Shown: positions 11,710-24,925, counted from the stretch's first letter. The stretch is 64,000 nt of DNA from Archegozetes longisetosus (GCA_018873245.2 JAEMBT020000009.1:620001-684000); one strand, 5' to 3'. Program-made: numbers and translations. Notes: generated by a model from the letters alone, not told the origin.

Positions 11710-14670
11710 TTTGTCTATCATATGGATGCGAAGTTGGTAAACTCACTGCCCTTAGTATGAGTTATACCTCTTCAACGTCAGTAAACGGGTCTGACCTGGA
11801 ACAAAACTTTACTGACGCTGAGGGAATATAACTCCTACTAAGGGGTAGTAGGCTTGTCAATTATACATCCTTAAGATAGAACGACAATAGAAATGCCGAA
11901 AGCTACCAAGCACTAATGTCATATATCAATAATTTTGATGAAAAGCTAACAAAAATGCAGATATGGATAATTATTAAAATATGTAAATAATTCGGATGCA
12001 ATAAATTTTGTTTTAATCTGAAAAATTGGATAAATATTCTCGAAAAAAATAATTTATTTTTAATTTGATTGTATGATAGGTTTCTATTGATATTAGTTTA
12101 AGTCCATGATCGTCTCAGGTCTGAATGATTTCGGAATTTCATTCACAATAAAGGTAAAAACAATAGAACCATAAGCTGTAAATAATTACTTGTTAGAATG
12201 ATCATTCATAACAACTATTCAAACAAACAAAACAAATATATGACTCAAAAAAATCATTCAATCAATTTAGTTCATTGTCAAATTTAATCTTTTTGCTTCG
12301 AAAAACCCGACACCGAAAACAGTCTAATTGCTTGAGAAGCCTTTCATCATAATATTGATTTACTTTGTTTACTAACATATAGGTTTCACAAACTTTTGAT
12401 CTTTCTTTCTAGTTTGACTTCTCATTAAAAATAAATATGTCTGATTCTAACAAATCAATTCTGTCTACAGTAGTATCAGTTTTTATTCACGTCATATGAT
12501 TGAACTGGATAATGTCTCAACTTATGTAATTGCTTCCATAAAAACTAAATATCCCTATTTTTGTGAAATATCATCTCATTGAATTGCTTGTCTGACATTT
12601 ATTAATAATAATAAGTCATATATATGCGAAAGACTGTTCTACTTGAACGCTCATTTTGTTTAATCAAGTTTTGGTGTCATAACAATCAAGACTTTATGAC
12701 TTTCATATAACAATGTATTCTTCGATCTAAGCTTTAACGTCTAATTACATATAAGTCGTAAACAGTATATAAATATTTAATTAGGGATTTTCATGATTAT
12801 AAAGTTCAAAATTAAAGCTTTTAACAATAATTGAATTGACAATTTTAGAGTGATTTTTACACATTGAGTAAGCATTAATCTATTATCCATTTTATTATTG
12901 TAAAACAGGTTTACTGTCATTCTCTTGATTTGACTCACTTTTGAAACTTTGGATACAGCTCTCACTTTTCGTTGGAATCATTTGAATTTTAATGATTGAC
13001 TCAATTCTCAGTCTGCATGACTTTGAAATAATTACTTTCTCTTTCGCATCGACAATATGGATAAAGTTCAGTTTCAATTAAGCTGGTTCAACATACGTTT
13101 AGATAACAGGGTTACCGCCTCATACGGAATGTCTGTGAGTCTCATGTAATGGACCTGTGATTTCAATCTGAAGAATCAAGTACTTCCAGTAGCAGAGAAT
13201 CTCATGGAGAAGACCAAAGTTATAATTTGATCTTAGATTTTAAAATTAAACTTCAAATGTTTTCACCTCAATCAGATTTTGAATTTAGCCCCGAATTCTT
13301 ATCAGATACCTCGGGTTTTTATGTTATCACAATCAGGTCAAGATGTAGATTATTTTAAAGCTTGCGACATGGCTGCAATCAATTTTGCTAAAGAAATACA
13401 TCAAAAGAATCCATTTCAGAAACAATTTTCGCATATTATTACAAACAATTGCAATAAATTTATTTACTTTACTAAAGTCTTTGCTCATTAAATACTGATT
13501 CTCTTATCCAGTACTTCGTTTGGTACTTTAGATCTTAATTTTTGATATAAATTTAATTACATTTTGAATCAAGCATAATAATGGTTATAGTACTTAACAT
13601 AAATGTCACGTTCAAGTTAAGCACAACCATTTATGCATCAATCAAAATCATCAATAAAATTTAATGTTCTTTAGCACGGAAAGCATTTCATGGACTTATT
13701 CTAGTTTTCTCAGATATCAGTCCCTAATTTATAAAACTATATGACTTGAATCGAATGTTAATTTTTCTTCTCATTAAGTCATTATTAAAGAACTGGTAAA
13801 TGTGTCTCATTCATAAGGCGTATGATTTCTTCCGTCTTCCACATCTCTTCACTTTTCTTATATGTTAAGTCTCAAACAATAAAATATTAATATAGACATT
13901 AACACATGCACGTTGATTAGGAAATAATTTACTTGAATTTTATCTCAACGGATGTCTTTCATTTTTAATTATCTTTTGGATATACAGAAAACTAATTTTG
14001 ACACGAATAAGAGATTTTATTTAACTAATTTGTTGGTTGTCAAGTAAAAGAAATGCAAATGTGTTTCAAATTAGATATATTTTAGAAATTGAAGATATTT
14101 TTCTTTGAATTAAAGTCAAAAAGTCTCAGTCATTGCTATAAACTATTATAATTATACGCCACGTAAAATTATAAACTAAATTGGGCAGCAAACATGTTTT
14201 AAAAAAACACTATAACTGCGTTTACTGATAAACGGCAGTCAGTTTTCAAAGTTCGACAAACTTTAATCAGTTATTATTTTAACCGGTTCTTATTTATTTT
14301 ATTTTAATTCTTATTTTAAAATCGGTTCTTCTTTAACTGGTTATGATTAAAATTTACAATAATAGTGTTTAAATAAGTCAGAAGATGTAGTTTTCAAACA
14401 ACTATTAATGATAAAAATCCTTTCATTTATTTTAAGCACCATTTTTCAAGTTTGTCATACGTTTTTGTTTCTGTTTGTTTAATTAATTAGATCAAAATTA
14501 ATATACTGTATTAATAATAACATTTTTCTAACGACCAAAGCAAAAAGTTTTTGAGAACTTTTTCAATTTACTTTTTAATATTACGCAGTTATTATCCTTG
14601 AAGTTAAATTCTCATTTCTACAAATTATACCCTGAGAACAAATTTTTTAAAGGTCATATCCATTATCAGC
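11710..14670. other. Intergenic, with weak coding-like patches
   Basis: No gene can be assigned with confidence. On the minus strand from about 13217 to 12777, open patches (HIVDAKEKVIISKSCRL and others) are separated by stops, so any gene there is decayed or chance. On the plus strand, 13273-13424 is an exon-like segment listed separately. Confidence 0.4.
13273..13491 (+). CDS. Possible orphan exon, function unknown
   Basis: An open frame of about 70 codons follows an acceptor-like TCAATCAG. The first 50 residues look protein-like (PRVFMLSQSGQDVDYF, then ACDMAAINFAKEIHQKNPF) and have a higher GC content than the surroundings. Near CCATTTCAG the frame becomes low-complexity. It has no Met start of its own and no neighbouring exon that I can join to it. 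I do not recognise the family. It could be one exon of a gene with long introns, a pseudogene fragment, or chance. Confidence 0.25.
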   Translation, partial: QILNLAPNSYQIPRVFMLSQSGQDVDYFKACDMAAINFAKEIHQKNPFQKQFSHIITNNCNKFIYFTKVFAH

Positions 14671-15526
14671 AAAAATAGCATTTTCTGAATGCTAATGAAT
14701 AACAATTCTGATTATTGACTGAATGGGTAAAGAAAATATGAAGAATCTTTGGAAGAGTTAACTTTATAGCCATTATAGATTAAAATTATTAATGGTTTAA
14801 ACTTGAAACGAAAAGAAAAGAAATGAGCCTTCGGAATTTTGAAAAAATAAGGAATTCCCTGAAATACTTTGGTTAGACTATGGAGGAATATTTTCAAGTC
14901 AGGTCATGAATTGATTCCGTTCTTGTCTCATCTCTAAAGGAATGTCCCAAGTTGTCATATTCCATATAATTTGATGCTAATTTGCTCATAATCAGGTATT
15001 CAAAGTGTTATATCCTTTCGTATGAGACAAAGCTTATAGTAATTCAAACGCTTAATTTGCATATAATGTGACATTTTACAAAACCAATTTCTAATAAGTC
15101 AGCACTTACAACAATTAAATTATGTGATACGCACTACTTGAGACACGTTTTTAAATATATATAAAGAATAGTTTGAATTTGTTGCCTCAAACTTCGTTAT
15201 CCCCTCATAAGTTTTATGACTATTCGTTTTTTGCTTCAACTTCAATGATGTAAATGTGATATGAGTATAAACAAGCGAAACCTGTTTTTAAATCAAGAAT
15301 AAGAGTTATACTCAGTCTAGCTTCAATTTAAAACGAACTACAAAATCAAAATTCGAGCCTAAGGTCGAAATTTATTTATAGTCGCACATATTTGTCAAAA
15401 AGATTTTGATTGAATTTACTAATTCTCTGATAGCGCTTCAAGTTTTACCAATAAGTGAGAAAATGTTAATTCATAAATTAAACAATGAAAGAATTGATTT
15501 TTAGAATTGTTTAATAGTTAGTCAAG

Positions 15527-15545
15527 GATTTTATATAATATATTT
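15527..15545 (+). promoter_or_regulatory. TATA-like promoter element, channel copy 1
   Basis: A TTTTATATAATATA run lies about 40-55 bp upstream of the ATG at 15583. The same sequence precedes copy 2 (46778-46797). With AT content this high, a TATA-like run is weak evidence; its position and conservation are the only support. Confidence 0.3.
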
Positions 15546-15582
15546 ATCTCTGTGATACTTTAGATTTAATCAAACTTATGAA

Positions 15583-18500
15583 ATGCAAGTTTTAATATTA
15601 TCCACTCTGTTGTATGCTTTGAGTGGTTTTACAGTATGCACTTCTCAGTAAGTATTTATTTCATAACATTTCAAACTTATTTTGATTTAGTGTTAATGTT
15701 TATGAAGTACTTCTCTATCAAGTATTCTCACATTTTCTAATCGTCTTTTGACATTTGTTTTGTTTACGATTGAATATTTGATCATACAATATTAAATGTC
15801 TCGTTACATTGTAATCAATACCAAAATTGAAAAATCATATCTTATTTAGAAGCGATATAGATAAAGATGTTAGCAGTGTCTTGAAATCATTCTTCGACAA
15901 TGGATACGACAAGAATATAAGACCTAATTATGGAGGTATGAATTCATAAGTCTATGATTTCAAGTGAAAAATACACGAAAAGTAATTGCAATACAATTAG
16001 ACCCTCATTATGGTAACTACTGAGTGCATCAAAACAATGTTGCCATGATGTGAGTCTACTATAATTGAGGACTAACTATGATTAAACTGACACGTTTAGG
16101 TGCACCCGTCAATGTGTCCGTTACCATGTATATCAATGATATCAGTGCTGTATCTGAAGTTCAAATGGTAAAATTGCTTTAATATTCAAATTGCCATAGC
16201 TAAAAACCCTTCAGATAATATCCAGTGAAAAACGTCTATAACCAATATTTTATTTAAGGACTATACTATAGATTTTTATTTTCGTCAATTATGGAATGAT
16301 AAACGATTGGCATTCAATAATAGCTCAAATCTCACTGAACTAAGAGTCGGAGCAGAGTTTGCTAAAAAGATTTGGGTTCCCGATACTTTCTTTATTAATG
16401 GCAAACAAGTGTCGCTTCATATATCAACTACAACCGAACCAAACACTCTTTTAAGAATCAAATCGAATGGTGATATTTTATACAGCATAAGGTTTGCAAC
16501 AATATTTTCATGTTTTATTTACTCAAAGCAAAAGTTTTTCTACTTCAATAATACTCGAGATATTTAGTATTTCGATTATTATTATTTGTTGCTTAACAAA
16601 ATATAATTGATGTGATTCTCAAGTTTCCATTTGAATTTCTATTCTAATTCTAGTTTGATGTCAGTCTTATCGCCTTAAGTTATAGAAAAATGACTGAAAA
16701 TAAGTTTTGTATAATTGTATTATTGATGTGATAGGTTGACAGTAGTGGGCAGCTGTCCAATGGATCTCAAATATTTCCCAATGGATCGACAACTTTGTAA
16801 ATTGAAAATAGCGAGCTGTAAGTATCTATTTCTTGTTATAATTCAAGACTCATTTTTTCACTATAGTATAAATTTGCGAGCTATAATTTGAATAATGACT
16901 TCATTATTTTTAAAAATGTATATTCAAATTGTTTTGCACTTAAAGTAAACACACTCTAAAGAATGAATCGAGTAATAAGACTAACATTTTCCTTTAAGAG
17001 AAATAGATTTAACTCCGGATGATTTAATGCTAGCTTTATAAGAGATAAAAGTTTTTCCTCAAATAAAGCTAACTTTGTTTAATATTGTACTAATAATTAC
17101 TGTTATGATGCATTAAAAACTCATTCTTAATTAGCCTTTACTTTCAGTTAATGAAAGCCTTTTAGGAAACTAAAACCTTCTTTAATGGAACTCTTCCGCA
17201 TTAGAGATATAGGCATCTCTCAAACAAATGAACAAGTTAATGCTTTTGAGTCAGATCACCAATTGATTCCGTTCTTGTTTTATCTCCAAAAAATGTCTCC
17301 GGTTGTCATATTCAGTGTAACTTTCTGTTCATAAGCGCCGACTTGTCCGTAATTAGGTGTTCAAAGTGTCATATTCCCATGAGAAAGATTACAGTAATGT
17401 AAAGCTTTATTTCGTCGCCTGAGTATTATAAGGTTCTAAATCTATTTTTTGACGAAATGAGTTATTAACGAATTCATATACCTTGTCATGGTTTTGATGC
17501 TGGTGATTATTCAAATTTATAAATTTGTGTATGGTTCGGTCGTTATCACCGAATTAGTCGAATTAGATGAGCAAAATGTTTGTACAGCAGGAGTTTTCAC
17601 TATCTTTCGGTTTATTAAAACTAAATCTCACAGAAGTCCGATGAAGAGAATCATATTCTGCTGATATTTCATTTTTTCAAAATTGATTTAGTCACTTCGA
17701 TTTCTTCTATATCGATAAATTCGATCCTTTAATAAACTGTTATTAAATGCGTAATTTCTTTATAAAATTTCACTTTTCAGTTATCCAAATAATTTCGTAA
17801 CGAAATATTTGAAAATTTGAGTCATAAAAATTGTCAAGTCCAATTTTGACGTGAAATTTTTTTTTGACTCAATTATGTCAAAGCATTCTTAAAATGTTCA
17901 AAATTGATTTGCTACTTTCCTTTTAAAATTTCTTTGATAAAAATTTGTTTCGATTTAGTTATTTATCGCTTTTCGATCATTCAGAACCTGACAGCATTCA
18001 GTTTTTGATTTCATTTCAGTACAATAAAGTTCTAAATGCAAAAATAAGTTCTGAGTTATTCATGATAAAAACAGAGTAGGACCCAAATGAACAGTGAAAT
18101 ATGAGCACTACACATACATTGCTTGGTAACATATTTTAGAAAATTGTTCTTCAACTCATTGTTGTTGTATAACAACATCGAACTTGAAAATGGATTTTCT
18201 CTTTAATATACTTTTTGCATTTAGAATCTAATAGGATTAAGGTGACGATCTGCATACAATGTGACATTTTACAAACCCGATTGCGGATAAATCAGGACTT
18301 ATAAGCAACAAACTGTATGTAATAAAAACGAGTTAAGACATACTTTTGAAGATGTATAGGGAATAGTTTGAATCTGTTACTTGAAACTTTGGTACCATAG
18401 CGTAAATTAGAATACATAAACTTATTTAGAACTGAATTGCTTTATATATGTTGTTCTCATAAATATTAGATGGATATTCAACTTCAGACATATTATACGA

Positions 18501-19242
18501 TTGGGCCAAAGGTTTTGATTCATTTGGATTAAGAAGTGGCCTTTATTTGCCTACTTTTCAGATAGAAGGATACAGACAAACGAAAAAGTTTAAGCTATTG
18601 AGTACTGGTATGTGATGAATCTCTGTTTCAAAATCTGTTAACAGCATTAGGTCTCAGAATAAAACCAACTAATAATCTCCATTTAAAAATACATTTTTAG
18701 GCAATTACACGCGTTTGATTTGCGAAATTCGATTCGCTCGTTCGATAGGCTATTATGTGAATCAGATTTATACTCCAGCTACTCTGATAGTGGTCATATC
18801 ATGGCTTCCCTTCTGGCTCGATAGGGATGACACACACGCTCGGGTCGGACTCGGAGTCACTACAGTCTTAACAATGACAACATTGATTACGAGCACAAAT
18901 GAAGCACTTCCAAAGATATCATACATAAAAGCGATTGACATTTACTTGAACGTTTGTTTCCTTATGGTTTTTGCGTCTCTCATAGAATACGCAATTGTTG
19001 GCTATTTTGAGTCTTCAACTAAACAGATGCCCGAGAATTATAAAATCGAAGCTGAGACTAAAGAAAACCTTAAGAAATCAATTGAAGATAAAAATTATAT
19101 TCAATCTCTGAGAAACGGATTATTCGGTGCCATAAGCCCAGTTCGCGGGACTCGTGATCCTAGCATTATAGATAAATATTCACGTTGGATTTTCCTACCG
19201 TTTATCTGGTTTTTAATTTGTTTTATTGGACTATTTATCTGA
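15583..19242 (+). CDS. Cys-loop GABA/RDL-like anion channel subunit, copy 1 (M4 frameshifted)
   Basis: Seven exons: 15583-15647, 15850-15935, 16100-16167, 16259-16491, 16735-16817, 18470-18607, 18701-19242; all junctions GT-AG and phases agree. The protein is a pentameric ligand-gated chloride channel subunit of the plasma membrane. It has a signal peptide (residues 1-20), loop A ([11 protein letters not shown]), a 13-residue Cys-loop (C158-C172, [16 protein letters not shown]), M1 ([12 protein letters not shown]), M2 (R272-L294) and M3. The best family match is RDL-type GABA receptors ([25 protein letters not shown]). The pore has His at -2' and Gly at 2'. The cytoplasmic loop is only about 60 residues. 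Compared with copy 2, one C is missing near 19194, so after Phe389 the chain reads [15 protein letters not shown] and stops at residue 404 instead of 421. No AATAAA is seen where copy 2 has one. It may be a young pseudogene or a variant with an odd M4. Confidence 0.85.
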
Positions 19243-20679
19243 ATATTTCGAGTGAGACTATTAAAGACCTAATCATAGCAAATGACTTCTAATCACTATG
19301 TTTCTCTTCCGTTCATCGAAAACTTTTGAGAAACTTTCAAATTTCATTTATTTATTTCGATTATCAACTCGTGCCTTGCTGAAAAAAATTTGAAAACAAA
19401 TCTTCATAATTGATTGTGTATAGATTTTTCCTCAAACAAACAAACTCTTTGATTTTCTAGTTTTACTTCGTACTTAATTATTAAAGAAAAGAAAAAAACT
19501 CATATCTTTGATCATTTTACTCATGAAAATAAGTGAATGAGTGTTCCAGAAATAGGTACATCAAATAATAAAAGTAGCAGTTGAAGGAAAGTTTGTTCTA
19601 TAGAACTGAAATTTGAACTCAAAAAGTTTTAAAAAGTATTCGAAAACAATTTTGCCTATTGATTATTAACTATTACCTTTAGTAGCATCTCCAAAGAAAA
19701 TCATTTTATTTGAACTAAGTTCACAATTTAATAACTCATTCTCTAACTTGTTTGTTCATTATGAAAGTAACGCTTCATCATTAGTTCAAAGTGAACTCAT
19801 AAGTAAGAAAATTGACAATAAAAATTTCAGTCTGAAAAAAGACTTTATAAAAAGACACCTGTTGCTGAGCGTAGTTTAATTCAATCACTTTCAAAGTTTA
19901 CAATTGAGTTGAAATTCCATTTTCTCTCGATTTTTTAATCAGTTTTTTTGTAAGAGAATGGAATTTCCTAATGAGTGTTAGAGATAATAACCACTATTTT
20001 TAGTTTTATTTTTTCATTATTTTACCGATGCGGCAAAATTGTTATTTATTTGATTATTAAAATAATTTTGATAAGATATAATCTTTACCAAATCTAGAAT
20101 TCGTTAGACTTATTGAAGAATAAGCCTTTTGAGTAGTATATAATTGAGCGATTTTTTTGCTCTGGAAGCATTTTTTCAACTCATTAATTATAATGGTTCA
20201 ATTGAACAATTTAATACTGGATTTAATTCTTTCTCTGTCATACTATAGTAAGCTTTAGATATGAGTGAGTTCATCATTAAAGTCTCCAATTAAATCATTA
20301 TAGTTAATGGATTAGAAAGATGCTTTGAAAACACAAATCACTCAATTATATTCCATTCAAGAGACTTATTGGTCAAAGTTACTGCTAAAATTATTATCAA
20401 GTTCAAATGCACTATAATTTTTGTGAGGTTATACTTTATTGAATAAAAAAGATTGTAGTGATATTTTCGAGAAATCTGTACACAAATCTAAAGACCAAAG
20501 CATAAAGTTTAAAAAATTTCTAAAAATATTGAAACCAGAACTTAAAGTATTCTACTTGATAGTATGATAACAACTGTAAAAATTTTATAGACCAATAAAT
20601 ACCTGAATATTTAAATCATTTTAATGAATACAAATCATAGTCTCAATAAAGTTACATGAGATACACACAACTCAACTAT

Positions 20680-20685
20680 TTTATT
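20680..20685 (-). terminator. Poly(A) signal, glycine-rich gene
   Basis: TTTATT on the plus strand, i.e. AATAAA on the coding strand, about 75 bp past the stop codon of the glycine-rich gene. Confidence 0.5.
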
Positions 20686-20756
20686 TTCAATTAACAAATA
20701 ATAACTTTCTAAGGTATTTAAAGATTCATTTATCTCATTATCCGCTAAACATATGA

Positions 20757-21821
20757 TTACCATCCGCCTCCTCCATAACCGCCTTGTACACCTGCGCTAC
20801 TGCCTGCGTAGGCAAAGCTACCGCTATATCCGCCACCGCCATGTCCACCACCGCCATGTCCACCACCACATCCACCGCCGCCACATCCACCGCCGCCATA
20901 TCCACCACCACCATGGCCTCCACCGCCATATCCACCACCACCTTTTATGAAAATAATTAATACATCAGTAAAATTTTTAAAAATGTCACTGAGTGAAATA
21001 ATTGTTGCTGTTACTGTAGGATGACAGTCAACAACAACCTATAAGTTGTAATCCCAGTAAAGAGTTTGATCAAATTCAGTTAGAACTCATTTCAAAAATA
21101 ATAGTGTAACTGAAGAAAGTCTGTGAATTAGGTCAAAGTCAATCAAATTTTAATTATTGCGTCAAACTCAATTAATTCATTTTGATGGCGATTATGAAAC
21201 ACGAACTGACATAAGACTAAATTATTTCATTTTTAACTTATTTAACTGATACACTATTGTTGCGAAATTTTGATTGTCTTAGACAACTTACCATAACCTC
21301 CTGCCTTCTTCTTAATTTTGATAATAATACTTCCACCGCCTCCGTGTCCACCGCCTCCACCGCCACAAGTCAAGCATCCGCCTAACCGTCGAAAAATTCT
21401 AGACAATTATACCTTTAAAACAAACATTTAAGCTGTTACCTCCTCCTCCATAACCTCCTTCGACTAATCCACCGCCTCCTCCAAAGCCTCCGTGACCCCA
21501 TATCCGCCACCATAACCTCCACGAAAACGTCCGCGTTTACCGTGCTTTCCAAATCCTCCGCCACAAGTCAAACATCCGCCACCTTTTAATTTTTTAAGAC
21601 TATTTAATTTTCATCTTTTAAAAGCTTTAAAGTTTGTTGATTAATGACCTCCTCCACCATAACCGCCTCCACCATATCCACCACCATATCCACCAGCAGA
21701 CACAACGCTTATCACAATAGTTATTGTCAATAAGAAACAGAGCAATACAATAGCCCTCTGTTGAAATAAAAATCTTTTAGTTTAATACGTTATCGAAAAA
21801 AATCTATAAAATCCTGACCAT
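20757..21821 (-). CDS. Secreted glycine-rich protein, five exons
   Basis: Exons on the minus strand: 21819-21821 (the ATG alone), 21649-21757, 21440-21582, 21292-21381, 20757-20941; introns 61, 66, 58 and 350 nt. The second exon supplies a hydrophobic signal peptide (RAIVLLCFLLTITIV, then ISVVSA). The mature part is almost all GGYGGG/GGGGH/GGGGY repeats, ending QGGYGGGGW. Two exons each open with a GGCLTCGGG module; the last exon has two GGGGC units, so disulfide or metal binding is possible. All introns sit in phase 1 Gly codons, which suits exon-shuffled repeat growth. Exon 3 is 143 nt, one short of a length that keeps frame, with the break at GGATATGGGG near 21500: a frameshift, an allele or an assembly error. 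The single-codon first exon uses a weak GTCAGG donor. It resembles cuticle, shell or silk glycine-rich proteins, or antimicrobial glycine-rich peptides; the actual role is unknown. Confidence 0.75.
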
Positions 21822-21883
21822 TTCTTTAGATTATTAAATCTTGTATAAGAAAATAATAGCAAACAAAGTTAAGGCACTTTTTC

Positions 21884-21900
21884 CACTTTATATAAAACTA
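21884..21900 (-). promoter_or_regulatory. TATA box, glycine-rich gene
   Basis: Read on the minus strand, AGTTTTATATAAAG lies about 65-75 bp upstream of the ATG at 21821, a suitable place for a TATA box with a short 5' leader. Confidence 0.45.
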
Positions 21901-22854
21901 AGAGTAAATCTCAAAACTTCATTTGAGATTAGATAAAGAACACAAAGATACAAATTTATATACTTATATACAAAACTGAATATAAGAAACTTTTTCTTAC
22001 AATGAAGTTAAAGAATGCATGGAAAAGTTAGCAGTAATCAAATTGCGGTACGACTACTTTGAGTAGTCAATCAAATTGTTCGTTTCTGCGAATCAATGCT
22101 CATCGTTCCTATCGATAATAATAGAGTGGGAGTTATTTTCCAAACATACGTCTGAAAAATACCGCATCATTTACAAGGCATTATCCCTATTGTTTCGTCT
22201 TTTAAGTATGAAAGAAATGACGATTAGATCATTAGTATAAGTGGGATTTTCTCGAGATCACATATAACACAGGTTACATGTTACACAGATTTTGAAACTT
22301 CTAAGTATTCATTTTTTTCAAATACTTGAGTATTTTGATTACACAACAGCTTTCAACGGGTTTGAAACCGTTTCATTTTAACGCAACTTTTCAGATGACA
22401 AAAGCTTCTTTGAAGGTCAATAAGTAGAAAATCCCAAACTTAAAAATACCAAATTGATTCTTCATAATTCTATTGTGAAAAGTCTGCATCAAAAGACTTA
22501 GTTTTTTCGATAATATTAAATTCATATTGACTTCAATCACCTAAGGTTTCAAGGACTTCTAGCTTAAGTTGATTTCCATTTATTTTTTATAATAAATTTC
22601 TAAAAGAAAGTTTTGTTATGTAATCTTTAAAAGAACTAAAATTTTATTCATTTTAAATCTTGGGATTTAACAAGATGTAGCTTTTTCACATAATTCAAAC
22701 GGAAAAATAAGGCGAATTGACATCAAATATTTTATCGTTAATAACAATCAACAGTTTCTTAACTATATACGTAATTTTCTGACCAATCCTATCAGTAATC
22801 GATTTCATCCTAATATTAGAGTCCAATACACAATCGAAATGTTATTATACGCTA
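21901..22854. other. Intergenic, no feature recognised
   Basis: AT-rich sequence between the glycine-rich gene promoter and the acetyltransferase pseudogene; I see no open frame or repeat that can be supported. Confidence 0.5.
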
Positions 22855-23805
22855 CATCGCTTCACATCTTTCTGATAGAAATAATTGTGCAATTTTAGTA
22901 TTGTTTGCACATAGCGGTTGAGCCGAAACACAGTTATTATTAGTTATATAGCTGGAACGATTGCAATATGAATGATAATGAGCAGTAAAATCAAAGTGGT
23001 TTGCATCGCGAAGCAGCAAATTAGCAAGTGCGTAATACTTTTTCGTAAACATATTTGTTACTTTATTCATTGTGTGGAAGATATGAATATGTAATTATTT
23101 CTCAATCGCTCTAGTACTTGCAAAACCCAACGATTTCTTCACTGTTATCCATGATTGCTATCATTACAGTATCCGATTTTGTAATGGACTCTCTTATGAG
23201 AGATTCCTATTAAAGCCACAAGTGTCCTTGTCGTATTCAGCAACAGATTTTAGGATTTTAGAATCAATATCAATAACAGTTGCATCATTGAAGTGACTGA
23301 TCTATACTCAACAATTTTATATGGTTATGTTCTCCTAAATGTCTGACTAAACATATTTCATTTATGAGAACAGAACCAAGTTCTGAACGACATTTGCCAA
23401 ACACATCCTCTCTAGTGATCAATCATATATTACAATTACTCCCAATATGTTAAACAACTTTATCCCAAATCGATGAATCGATACCTAAATCCCTGAACTC
23501 AACTCTGACAATATAGCAGCTGCTGTCAATATACGTGAGATTTTCTGTTAGTTTGATTTCAGTACACGAACCTACCTTCAAAAGCAAAATCGACACGTGA
23601 AAAACAGCTACTCTATCTTTCTTTTTACTTTTATATTAAGAGAAAATTGGTTAACGTTTCTTTCATGAATACAAAAGGAACCATTCGGATACAAACTTTA
23701 AGTTATAATCAAATCATTTTAGCTATAGTATAGTCAGAATGAGTTCATATTTCACTGAAGTCATTAACTTACACATATCTTCCAATATATTTTGGTCAAT
23801 CCATT
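22855..23805 (-). pseudogene. Decayed copy of the GNAT/YitH-type acetyltransferase
   Basis: On the minus strand this region follows the layout of the intact gene at 25214-26210. Near 22860-22930 the frame reads SAQPLCANNTKIAQLFLSER, matching LAQPLYANNTEIAELLLSKG of the intact gene. From 23120 to 23590 the DNA still resembles the middle and motif A region but with stops and indels. At about 23805 a remnant of exon 1 (MD, a stop, then PKYI) matches MDRPKYII. No continuous frame remains. The two genes share orientation and lie 2 kb apart, so this is a tandem duplicate that has lost function. Confidence 0.8.
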
Positions 23806-24925
23806 ACTTCTTAATAAAGTTATAATACTCTATTGAGTAATTTTCAATTTTATTATCTGTAAGATCAAGCTAAATAAATGAAATGCTTGTTTTTTAATTC
23901 ATGTGATAAATTTACGAAACAAACTTTTATTGAAAGTTTTAAATATTAATGTAATAGCAAATCAATTTTAGAAGGTTTCTGTTTCTAAAATGTTAATAAA
24001 CATATATATTGTTGAATTTTACAATTTTTAGTATTAAGGTTTCTTTCTGGTTTATTAATAATATACAAAGTATGTTTAACTCAAACTTACCTCAAACTTT
24101 GAATCTTGAACCCTCAAATCTTTGAATCTTTAAAATAGAGTGAATACATATACTATCAAAACCCAAAAGTAAAACACATTTTAAATATGAAGGATGGATC
24201 ATCAATGATATGTCTAAGCTTTTAAACATATCTCTTGTTAACAAGGGTATCATGTTTTAATTAAAGATATTTGAGTACGTACTTCAAAATTGGTAATTGA
24301 TTATTGAAACTTTATATGATAGATCATTTTTGCTACTATTATATTTATATTAGAAGTTGTCTACAGTATACAAATGTTTAACTATTCGATGACTTCATAT
24401 TGATTAATTTGATCAAAACAAAAGTTGTTTCTGAGTTAAATATATAAACTGTCATTTATTTGCTGTTCATTTTTAAAGATTTAATTTAACTTGACTTAAA
24501 GTTTTATTAAATGAATGTTGTGTTTACCCTATTATAGAGTATGCGCTCTTCTATTACGAGAAAAGTTTGCTGCAATGTTAGAAAATCTCTGGCATACCAC
24601 TGATAATCCTATCATTCATATATACTTTGTGTATAACAAAGATTTTTAATTAGGAGCTGTACTTATAGCTAAATAACATTTTATTTGTTTTATGATTGAC
24701 TGGGATAAGCGTTGAATGGGTGTGAATCATGTTCGAGCTTGTTTACAACAATCATAACTATAGTAAGAAAAGTAAGCATTTTTAGTTTTACCTCAAGTTC
24801 AGTTTTTTAAGCTGAAAATAAGGTCTTTGACCTAATTTGCAGTGCACAACTATTTATTCATAATTTCTATATAATGACAATATTGCGTCTATATAGTCAA
24901 TTAATTAAAGCGATATATTGATACA
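23806..24925. other. Intergenic, no feature recognised
   Basis: Very AT-rich spacer between the pseudogene and the small inverted-repeat element; nothing coding is visible. Confidence 0.5.

Larger units (their letters stand above)
14680..20455 (+). repeat. Segmental duplication, copy 1 (channel gene unit)
   Basis: This block aligns in direct orientation to 45924-53125. From about 14680 to about 19250 the two are almost identical, introns and 5' flank included, with a constant offset of 31251-31252 bp through the first five exons. Beyond the stop codon the match continues to about 20455 but is visibly weaker, with many substitutions and small indels. Copy 2 is longer because of three element insertions in its 3' flank. 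Copy 1 has a longer fifth intron (1652 against 1528 bp). Confidence 0.92.

Noticed and set aside
11592-11831. 79-codon frame with repeated ARGL/ARYRAPNARA residues
   Set aside because: It is produced by the GTGCTCGG arrays at the end of a transposable element.
20753-20950. Plus-strand His/Arg-rich open frame of 65 codons
   Set aside because: It is the antisense reading of the glycine-codon repeats in the last exon of the glycine-rich gene. The minus frame giving MVVDMAVEAM is another shadow of the same exon.
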